A stretch of 27,932 nucleotides of DNA from JBBIND01 sp037444075 (lineage in GTDB: Bacteria > Acidobacteriota > Terriglobia > Bryobacterales > Bryobacteraceae): positions 1 to 27,932 of the forward strand of contig JBBIND010000056.1 of assembly GCA_037444075.1 (NCBI GenBank), in the 5' to 3' direction. The position numbers and the translations under genes are program-made. The notes below the pieces were generated by a model that did no database searches, was not told the origin of the DNA, and saw only the letters and a program-made list of their open reading frames with translations. Position 1 is the first letter of the stretch. Every line of letters begins with the position of its first letter. This document shows, piece after piece, positions 22,501 to 27,932 of this stretch.

Positions 22501-23182
22501 GCGCTCCAACACCGAGCGCGCCGCCACCTCCACCGGTGTCATTTACAACCCCTGGGAGCGCGGTCAGCTTCGGAATGTTTCCGACTACGACGCTACTCAC
22601 GCCGTTAACGCCACCTTCGTCTACAACTTGCCCGTAGGCAAGGGCCAGCGTTTCCTCAGTGATGCCGGCGGATTCCTGAACGCCCTGTTCGGCGGCTGGC
22701 AGATTTCCGGTATCTATCGCCACACCACGGGATTGCCGACTGGCGTGGGCAATGGCCGGTTCTGGCCCACCAACTGGAACCTGACCGGCTTTGCCAGCCA
22801 GGTTGCGCCGGTTACCACCCAGACCACGAAGAACGCCCCCGCGGTGGCCGGTCGGGGCGGCCCGAACATCTTCTCCGACCCGAGCGTAGGCATCAAGTCC
22901 TACGATTACGCTCTGCCGGGAGAAAGCGGGCAACGGAACGGGCTCCGCGGAGATGGCTACTTCGGCATCGACAGCAACGTAGCCAAGCGCTGGATCATGC
23001 CGTACCTCGACGGCAAGCACAGCCTGCAATTTCGCTGGGAGGCCTTCAACCTGACGAACTCAACCCGCTTCGATGTCTATGACATCTCGCTCGATTTGGG
23101 CAACACGGGTACGTTCGGTAAGTACGGTGGAACGCTCACCAGCGCCCGCGTAATGCAATTCGCACTCAGATACGAATTCTGA
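19523..23182 (+). CDS. Oar-like TonB-dependent outer-membrane receptor (1219 aa)
   Basis: The ATG at 19523 gives a signal peptide (MNRLLGRVLVVLMAAVLGLTAQ) and is preceded by AAAGGG; the frame open from 19247 upstream overlaps pyrF and is ignored. Residues ~25-105 form a carboxypeptidase-regulatory-like domain (VSGTVSDPTGAVIPGAAITL, YAFPQVTPGNYQILATAGGF). A plug-like domain follows (~110-240), with VNGGKSDQANVTLDGVDVND and ALVTKSGTNDLHGSLYEFHR. The remaining ~950 residues are a beta-barrel of alternating aromatic strands, ending in FALRYEF with the terminal Phe typical of outer-membrane proteins. It resembles the large Oar-type TonB-dependent receptors abundant in Acidobacteriota. They probably import large substrates, likely oligosaccharides, with energy from TonB/ExbBD. 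No TonB is encoded here, and the substrate is unknown. A strong terminator follows. Confidence 0.93.
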   Translation: MNRLLGRVLVVLMAAVLGLTAQSLTSVSGTVSDPTGAVIPGAAITLKNVDTGVQRQGTSDTAGRYAFPQVTPGNYQILATAGGFADVQVSDLRLLVNSPATVNIRFEKIGAVAETISVSAEGVQVNTTDASLGNAVGTKPILQLPFNARNVVGLLALQPGVMFIGEFNTDSRNGAVNGGKSDQANVTLDGVDVNDQMERNAFTSVLRVTLDSVQEFRVTTLNAAADQGRSSGAQVALVTKSGTNDLHGSLYEFHRNTITTANEFFLNSAGVDRPKLIRNIFGGSVGGPIVQNRLFFFGNFESRRDARDGSAVRTVPSMLMRQGTLQYQRADGTIATVTPDQLRTQLDPRGVNANALNILRSYPEPNDFTVGDNLNMVGFRFKAPIRLRWNTYIAKLDYVLDSQSRHTLFWRGNLQNDRSNDIPQFPGEQPNSVSLNNSKGYATGLTSILTPTLISNLRFGYTRQGFENTGIADYAAVSFRGLSDRFGLTRGFAAKIPVYTLADDFTWTKGAHTLQFGAVGRWVRNTRVNYANSFSSASANASWLIDSGAELNRPFADMDARFRVAFRDAATAVLGLVTQGNARYNFKVDGTVLNQGDPIRRLFANEEYELYVMDTWKMKRSLTLSAGLRWSLMPPIYEANNEQISPSIPIGDWFHRRAQLADNGRPNTEAGIISYVASNSPQGRSLYPYHKKNFAPRIGLAYSPQSDSGLARFFFGGPGRTSIRAGASMFYDLFGSGLMRAYDSTAFGLSTALTNPSAVLSVATAPRFTAINQIPASILLPAPKAGFPATYPDIFAITNGLDDTLVPPYSMTLNFSIGREFGKNWFVQGSYVGRLSRRSLVRMDVATPTNLKDPRSGMTYFEAAKILAVQANREVPVASVQRVPYWENLWPGMATSTLSATQGVYNRFLVNAPDWTYALYQMDTGLGQGNCAARGRCSVFGPWSMFNPQYSYLSVFTSHGNGNYHGMQWNVRKSFANGDMIDFNYTFSKSIDLRSNTERAATSTGVIYNPWERGQLRNVSDYDATHAVNATFVYNLPVGKGQRFLSDAGGFLNALFGGWQISGIYRHTTGLPTGVGNGRFWPTNWNLTGFASQVAPVTTQTTKNAPAVAGRGGPNIFSDPSVGIKSYDYALPGESGQRNGLRGDGYFGIDSNVAKRWIMPYLDGKHSLQFRWEAFNLTNSTRFDVYDISLDLGNTGTFGKYGGTLTSARVMQFALRYEF

Positions 23183-23259
23183 GCGGCTAGCCTCCGGGCA
23201 GGCGGCGGCCAACCGGTCCCAAGGTTGCCGCTAACGGCCCGTGAACGGGAAACAGGTCA

Positions 23260-23301
23260 CGGGATGGGGCTCTGAAAAGCCCTGTCCCGCGATTTTTTTT
23301 T
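23260..23301 (+). terminator. Rho-independent terminator of the receptor gene
   Basis: CGGGATGGGGCT (23260-23271) pairs with AGCCCTGTCCCG (23278-23289) over twelve positions, two of them G-U, with loop CTGAAA. A run of nine T residues follows at 23293-23301. A competing pair CCCGTG/CACGGG just upstream shares the 5' arm; I see no T-box-like sequence, so I read it as a plain terminator. Confidence 0.92.
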
Positions 23302-23325
23302 GTAGCGCGTGTGAGAATAGTTTGT

Positions 23326-25965
23326 GTGACAGGTCATGAAATCCGCCAGGAGTTCCTGGATTATTTCTCCAAACGCTCTCATCGCGTAGTCAGCAGTTCG
23401 TCGCTGGTTCCGGCAAACGATCCCACACTGCTATTCACGAATGCGGGTATGAACCAGTTCAAGGATGTTTTCCTTGGACAGGATAAGCGCGATTACAGCC
23501 GCGCCTGTTCTTCCCAGAAGTGTGTCCGCGCCGGAGGCAAGCACAACGATCTCGAAAACGTCGGCTATACGCGCCGGCATCACACGTTCTTTGAGATGCT
23601 GGGGAATTTTTCCTTCGGGGACTATTTCAAGGCGGAAGCCATCGACTTTGCGTGGGAGTTAATCACCCGTCACTATGCGTTGCCCAAGGACCGGCTCTAC
23701 GTCACCGTGTTCCGCGAGGACGACGAAGCCGAGCAACTCTGGCAGGAAATAGCAGGGGTGCCGAAGGAACGCATCTTCCGCTGCGGCGAGAAGGACAACT
23801 TCTGGCAAATGGGCGAGACCGGGCCGTGCGGACCTTGCTCGGAGATTCACTACGACCTGGGCGCCGGCTCCGGAGAGCATGGCCGGGACCAGGAGCCGTT
23901 CCCGAGCGACGCCGGCGGGCGCTACGTCGAAATCTGGAACCTGGTCTTCATGCAGTTTGACCGCGCCACCAACGGCGAGTTGACGCCGCTGCCCCGGCCA
24001 TCCATTGACACGGGCATGGGGTTAGAGCGCCTTGCCGCCATCATGCAGGGCAAACTCTCCAACTATGACTGCGACTTGCTGGCTCCCATCGTCTCGCACG
24101 CCGCGCAACTACTGTCCGTCGCCCAGGGAGAGGATGACAAGATCGACGTGGCCTTGCGCATCGCGGCGGATCACAGCCGGGCCGCGGCCTTCCTGATTCA
24201 CGACGGCGTGGTTCCTTCCAACGAGGGACGCGGCTACGTCCTGCGCAAAATCATGCGGCGCGCCATGCGCCATGCCCGCCGGACCGGAGCGCATGAGCCG
24301 TTCCTCTACCAGTTGACGGGCTTCGTGGCGGAACTCATGGCGCCGGCCTATCCGGAACTCAAGGAGAGCCTCCAGCGCGTAGCGCGGATTGTCAAAGACG
24401 AAGAGCATCGCTATGCCACCACGTTCCAAGTGGCCGAGCGTGTCTTCCACGACGAAGCCAAGGTGGCTAGCGGTGGCGTGCTGCCGGGCGCAGCCGCCTT
24501 CAAACTGTACGACACGTATGGGTTGGCCATTGACGAGCAGGAGGAAATGGCGCGCGAGTACGGTCTCCAGTTGGACCGCGAGGGCTTCGAAACCGAAATG
24601 GCCAGCCAGAGGGCTCGGGCCAGGGCAAGTTGGAAGGGCGCCGAGAAAGCGCAGATCGCCGCCGTCTACCAGAAGCTCCAGGATAGGCACAAGAGCGAAT
24701 TCCTGGGCTATGAGGCGCTGGAAACGCAGGCATCCGTTCTGGCTTTGGTGAGCGCGCAGACCGAATGCGAATCGATTGAGGCGGGGCAGCAGGCTGAGGT
24801 CGTTCTTGATCGCACGCCCTTCTACGCCGAAGCCGGCGGCCAGGTGGGCGACGAGGGCTGGCTCTACGCGGAGTCGACCGGCGAGAAGGTGGCGGCGGTG
24901 ACCCACACCTATGCGCCGGTGCCGGGATTGATCGTTCATAAAGTAGAGGCCCTGCGGAGCATTCGCGCCGGGGAGAGGTTGCGGGCGGAAGTCGACGAGG
25001 CCAAGCGGAACGCCACCATGCGCAACCATACGGCCACGCACCTGCTTCACGCTTCGTTGAGACAGGTCCTGGGACCCCATGTTAAACAGGCAGGCAGCAT
25101 CGTGGAGCCTTCCCGACTGCGTTTTGACTTCACGCACTACACCGCCATGGACCCCGAAGAAATCGCGGAAGTGGAGCGGCTCGCCAATGAGCAGGTGCTG
25201 GCCAACACGCCGGTGACGGCTGAACAGATGGGCCTCGAGGAAGCGCTCGAGGGCGGCGCCATGGCCTTGTTCGGGGAAAAATACGGCGACCACGTGCGCG
25301 TGATCAGCGTGCCGGGCTTCAGCCGGGAACTGTGCGGCGGCACGCACGTCCGCCGGACAGGCGACATTGGCCTGTGCCGCATCTACTCTGAAGGCAGCAT
25401 TTCGGCCGGTGTGCGCCGCATCGAGGCGGTCACCGGCTACGGAGCGCTGGACCGCTACCGGCAGGTTTCGGACACGCTAGGCCGCGTAGCGCAACTCCTC
25501 CGCGCCTCCGACGCGGACGTGGCCGACCACTTGGAGCGGACACTTCAGCACCAGAAGACGCTTGAGAAGCAACTCGAACAGTTGAAGGACCAGGTGGCTC
25601 AGGCGCAGGTGGGCACGTTGGAGCAGCAGGCGCGTCTCCTGAAAGGGGTGCGCGTGGTGGCCGGGCGAGTGGACGGTTTGGACCGGCAACAGATGCGTGC
25701 GCTGGCCGACGCTCTCAGGAACAAGTGGAAGACGGGCGTGGTTGTGCTGGCTTCGGTAGACAACGGCGACGTAGCCATCGTCTCGGCGGTGACGAAGGAC
25801 CTCACCTCGAAGGTCCATGCCGGCAAACTGGCCGGGGCATTGGCGCAAGCCGTGGGCGGAAAAGGCGGAGGCAGGCCGGACATGGCCGAAGCCGGCGGGA
25901 AGGACGCCTCCGGCTTGGGTGGCGCCCTCGAGGCGATTTACGGCTCAGTAGAAAGTCTCCTCTGA
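23326..25965 (+). CDS. alaS: Alanyl-tRNA synthetase (879 aa)
   Basis: This enzyme charges tRNA-Ala and clears mischarged Ser/Gly-tRNA-Ala. I take GTG 23326, which gives MTGHEIRQEFLDYF, the usual AlaRS N-terminus; GTG 23311 would add five residues. Domains in order are as follows. The class II core has PSSSLVPANDPTLLFTNAG-like and KCVRAGGKHNDLENVG segments, GNFSFGDYFK, and MGETGPCGPCSEI. The tRNA-recognition helices come next. The editing domain has HTATHLLH and CGGTHVRRTGD zinc motifs. The C-terminal DHHA1/C-Ala domain has a coiled coil (about 720-770) and a final GGKGGGRPDMAEAGG. The length equals the E. coli enzyme within a few residues. It is monocistronic: a strong terminator lies just upstream and a convergent gene follows. 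Confidence 0.97.
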   Translation: MTGHEIRQEFLDYFSKRSHRVVSSSSLVPANDPTLLFTNAGMNQFKDVFLGQDKRDYSRACSSQKCVRAGGKHNDLENVGYTRRHHTFFEMLGNFSFGDYFKAEAIDFAWELITRHYALPKDRLYVTVFREDDEAEQLWQEIAGVPKERIFRCGEKDNFWQMGETGPCGPCSEIHYDLGAGSGEHGRDQEPFPSDAGGRYVEIWNLVFMQFDRATNGELTPLPRPSIDTGMGLERLAAIMQGKLSNYDCDLLAPIVSHAAQLLSVAQGEDDKIDVALRIAADHSRAAAFLIHDGVVPSNEGRGYVLRKIMRRAMRHARRTGAHEPFLYQLTGFVAELMAPAYPELKESLQRVARIVKDEEHRYATTFQVAERVFHDEAKVASGGVLPGAAAFKLYDTYGLAIDEQEEMAREYGLQLDREGFETEMASQRARARASWKGAEKAQIAAVYQKLQDRHKSEFLGYEALETQASVLALVSAQTECESIEAGQQAEVVLDRTPFYAEAGGQVGDEGWLYAESTGEKVAAVTHTYAPVPGLIVHKVEALRSIRAGERLRAEVDEAKRNATMRNHTATHLLHASLRQVLGPHVKQAGSIVEPSRLRFDFTHYTAMDPEEIAEVERLANEQVLANTPVTAEQMGLEEALEGGAMALFGEKYGDHVRVISVPGFSRELCGGTHVRRTGDIGLCRIYSEGSISAGVRRIEAVTGYGALDRYRQVSDTLGRVAQLLRASDADVADHLERTLQHQKTLEKQLEQLKDQVAQAQVGTLEQQARLLKGVRVVAGRVDGLDRQQMRALADALRNKWKTGVVVLASVDNGDVAIVSAVTKDLTSKVHAGKLAGALAQAVGGKGGGRPDMAEAGGKDASGLGGALEAIYGSVESLL

Positions 25966-26009
25966 CGCCGCCAGACACGGCGCTGACCCTGCTGCCGCAA
26001 AGTGGCCTT

Positions 26010-26024
26010 GCGCCCCGGAGGCGC
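26010..26024. other. Hairpin between convergent alaS and symporter genes
   Basis: GCGCC, loop CCGGA and GGCGC form a 5-bp GC stem in the 66-bp gap between the stop codons of alaS and the symporter gene. It lacks a T tract on either strand and could be a weak or factor-dependent terminator. Confidence 0.25.
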
Positions 26025-26031
26025 CCACCTC

Positions 26032-27591
26032 CTAATGCGAAATGGCTTTTTCGGCGCCCAGGCCGGTGGTGGCGCGGACCTGCAGTTCGGCGTACTTGAT
26101 TTCCGAGCTGCGGTCGGAGCTGAGCAGCGTGCCCAGCGCCGCGCCCAAAAAGCCCAGCGGGATGCTCACCAGGCCCGGGTTCTCCAGCGGGAACCAGGCC
26201 CGCGCCGGGCCCATCACGCTCGGCCCCACCAGAATCAGCGTGATCGAGGCCGCCAGGCCGGTGGCGATGCCGGCCACCGCGCCGGCCGTGTTGAAGCGCT
26301 TCCAGAAGATCGAAAACACAATCGCCGGCAGGTTCGCCGAGGCGGCCACGGCGAACGCCAGTCCCACCAGGAAAGCCACGTTGGCGCCCGGTCCCAGCAG
26401 AATCGCCAGGCCCATGGAGAACACGCCCAGCACCAGCGCCGTGTAGCGCGCCACGCGCACTTCCTCGTTCGGCGAACGCTCGCGCCCGCGGTGCAGCACG
26501 GCCGTGTAGAAGTCATGCGCGAACGAGGTGGAGGCGCTGATGGTCAGCCCCGCCACCACCGCCAGAATGGTGGCGAACGTCACCGTGGCGATGAACGCCA
26601 GAAAGACGTCCCCGGCCAGCATCTGCGCCAACAGCGGCGCGCTCATGTTGATGCCGCCGTGGCCGGCAATGTGATCCCGGCCCACCAGCGTGGCCGCGCC
26701 AAAGCCCAGAAACGTGGTCAGCACGTAGAAGACGCCGATGATGGCCATCGCCCAGACCACGCTGACGCGCGCCGTGCGGGCGTCCGGCACGGTGTAGAAC
26801 CGCACCAGGATGTGCGGCAGTCCGGCCGTGCCCAGAATCAGCGCCAGGCTCAGCGAGATCAGGTTCAGCGCGCCGTAGGGCGGCTTGTAGTAGTGGCCCG
26901 GCTGGAGGAAATCCCTGGTGACCGGAACGCCGTTCTCGGTGTAGGTGACCTGCGTGCCGGCCTGGAAAAAGTCCGGCAGGCTGAAGTTGAACTGGCTCAG
27001 CACCAGCGCGGAGAGCAGGATCACGCCGGTCATCAGCAGAATGGCCTTGATGATCTGCACCCAGGTGGTGGCCAGCATGCCGCCGAAGACCACGTAGACG
27101 ATCATCAGCGTGCCCACCGCGATCACCGACAGCCTGAAGTCCAGCCCGGCGTCCTTCATGAGCAGGCTGACCATGGCGCCCGCTCCCACCATCTGGGCGA
27201 TCATGTAGAGCAGGCTCACCGTGAGCGTGCTCAGCGCGGCCATGGCCCGCACCGGGCGGGGCTTCAGCCGGTAGGCCAGCAGGTCGGCGATGGTGTACTT
27301 GCCGGCGTTGCGCAAGGGCTCGGCCACAATCAGCAGCACGGTGAGGTAGGCCACCAGGAAGCCCACCGAGTACATGAAGCCGTCATAGCCGTAGAAGGCG
27401 ATCAGGCCGGTGATGCCCAGGAAACTGGCGGCGCTCATGTAGTCGCCGGCCACGGCCAGGCCGTTCTGCCAGCCGGTGATGCTGCGGCCGGCGGCGAAAA
27501 AGGACGTGGCCCCGGCGGTGCGCTTGCTGGCCCAGGCGGTGATGGCGAGCGTGACGCCGATGAACGCCAGCGTCATCAGTAAGGCGGTCAT
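26032..27591 (-). CDS. actP: Sodium/solute symporter, ActP (acetate permease)-like (519 aa)
   Basis: This is a member of the SSS (sodium:solute symporter) family and, from its sequence and partner gene, of the ActP acetate/short-chain carboxylate type. About thirteen hydrophobic helices alternate with short loops. Signature stretches include FFAAGRSITGWQNGLAVAGDYMSAASFLG near the N-terminus, GTAGLPHILVRFYTVPDARTAR (TM6 region) and ISASTSFAHDFYTAVL. The start ATG at 27591 overlaps the upstream DUF485 stop (ATGA), with AGGAGG ~10 nt upstream. It sits in the inner membrane and would import acetate, propionate or pyruvate with Na+ or H+; the substrate is inferred, not seen. The pair is the standard yjcH-actP operon arrangement. 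The alaS gene is convergent. Confidence 0.88.
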   Translation of the reverse strand: MTALLMTLAFIGVTLAITAWASKRTAGATSFFAAGRSITGWQNGLAVAGDYMSAASFLGITGLIAFYGYDGFMYSVGFLVAYLTVLLIVAEPLRNAGKYTIADLLAYRLKPRPVRAMAALSTLTVSLLYMIAQMVGAGAMVSLLMKDAGLDFRLSVIAVGTLMIVYVVFGGMLATTWVQIIKAILLMTGVILLSALVLSQFNFSLPDFFQAGTQVTYTENGVPVTRDFLQPGHYYKPPYGALNLISLSLALILGTAGLPHILVRFYTVPDARTARVSVVWAMAIIGVFYVLTTFLGFGAATLVGRDHIAGHGGINMSAPLLAQMLAGDVFLAFIATVTFATILAVVAGLTISASTSFAHDFYTAVLHRGRERSPNEEVRVARYTALVLGVFSMGLAILLGPGANVAFLVGLAFAVAASANLPAIVFSIFWKRFNTAGAVAGIATGLAASITLILVGPSVMGPARAWFPLENPGLVSIPLGFLGAALGTLLSSDRSSEIKYAELQVRATTGLGAEKAISH

Positions 27592-27884
27592 CGCGGGTCG
27601 TCCTCCTGGGAGGCGCCGAAGCCGGCATCGGCGAGCACCTGTCGGGCGGCGCGGTCATGGCGGGCGGCGGCGCGCAGGTAGAGCGCGGCCACAATCCAGG
27701 CCATGGGGAATTGCGAGAGGGCGAACAGGTAGGCCAGGCTGGTGGAGCCGAACAGCTTGCGGCCCATCAGTTCCGGCATCCAGCCCGTCAGCATGGGCAG
27801 GGCGAAATAGTAGACCAGAAAGAAAACCGTGGCCGGGACGATAAACCGCAGACGGGAGCGCGTCAGCGCTCGAAACCGGTCCAT
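27588..27884 (-). CDS. yjcH: DUF485 membrane protein, YjcH-like (98 aa)
   Basis: This is a small inner-membrane protein with two hydrophobic helices (about 13-35 and 48-70) and charged ends. The pattern RLRFIVPATVFFLVYYFALP, followed by LAYLFALSQFPMAWIVAALYLR, is that of DUF485/YjcH. These proteins are nearly always encoded just before an ActP-type symporter and are thought to assist it. The ATG at 27884 is preceded by GGAGCGG. The stop codon overlaps the symporter start by four bases, so translation is coupled. The promoter would lie in the last ~48 bases of the window or beyond; I cannot identify it. Confidence 0.9.
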   Translation of the reverse strand: MDRFRALTRSRLRFIVPATVFFLVYYFALPMLTGWMPELMGRKLFGSTSLAYLFALSQFPMAWIVAALYLRAAARHDRAARQVLADAGFGASQEDDPR

Positions 27885-27932
27885 GGCGGCAATCCGCTCC
27901 CAATGACTGGACGCGGCAACAGGTTCAACGGC

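Noticed and set aside
23238..23301. T-box or other attenuator in front of alaS
   Set aside because: A competing pair (CCCGTG/CACGGG) overlaps the terminator arm, but there is no AGGGUGGNACCGCG-type T-box sequence and the terminator sits directly behind the receptor gene.
26002..27582. 526-aa open frame on the plus strand opposite the symporter
   Set aside because: Its composition is His/Gln/Arg-rich and low in hydrophobics, the typical shadow of a GC-rich membrane protein gene.

Overview
The window looks like chromosomal DNA from a GC-rich Acidobacteriota, most likely of the Bryobacterales/Solibacter type. The main clues are a secreted NHL-repeat protein ending in the Solibacter-expanded TIGR03437-type C-terminal domain, a 1219-residue Oar-like TonB-dependent receptor with an N-terminal carboxypeptidase-regulatory-like domain, a Tat-exported sulfatase, and a secreted alanine/threonine-rich protein of a kind I associate with this phylum. 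This assignment rests on protein style, not on a marker gene.

Layout. Positions 1-607 hold the C-terminal part of a STAND/NACHT-type ATPase whose reading frame ends inside a small array of ~36-bp hairpin repeats (about 576-795). A 628-aa secreted protein of unknown function follows on the minus strand, with an excellent UUCG-loop terminator and a long leader that can fold into nested helices. On the plus strand come a DUF885-like lipoprotein whose HExxPGH-type motif is degenerate and an SDR oxidoreductase. A divergent pair follows: a 12-repeat NHL protein (minus) and a matrixin-like metalloprotease (plus). Next are a sulfatase (minus), tRNA-Glu(UUC) (minus) with a recognisable promoter, an M23 endopeptidase and a TolB-like beta-propeller protein (plus), and a membrane-anchored degenerate HD-GYP/GAF/GGDEF protein (minus). 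A secreted glycoside-hydrolase-like protein leads into selD and pyrF (plus), then the TonB-dependent receptor, a strong terminator and alaS (plus). The window closes with a yjcH-actP type symporter operon on the minus strand.

How they fit together. Many products are exported: the NHL protein, metalloprotease, sulfatase, GH-like enzyme, lipoprotein, TonB receptor and M23 peptidase. This suggests a heterotroph that degrades polymers and takes up organic acids by sodium/solute symport. Housekeeping genes (selD, pyrF, alaS, tRNA-Glu) are interspersed.

The most informative observation is that selD is itself a selenoprotein gene. The conventional open frame starts too late, at 17762. In the same frame upstream there is a GTG with a strong Shine-Dalgarno at 17696, then an in-frame TGA at 17738-17740 exactly where SelD enzymes carry the catalytic Cys/Sec, followed by a compact SECIS-like hairpin. 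The cell should therefore also encode SelA, SelB and tRNA-Sec elsewhere. Other points worth a second look are the metal-ligand losses in the HD-GYP domain next to an intact GGDEF, the degenerate DUF885 active site, the repeat array that ends the STAND gene, and two structured leaders. I found no CRISPR array, prophage, transposase or rRNA, and nothing that clearly amounts to an undescribed multi-gene system.
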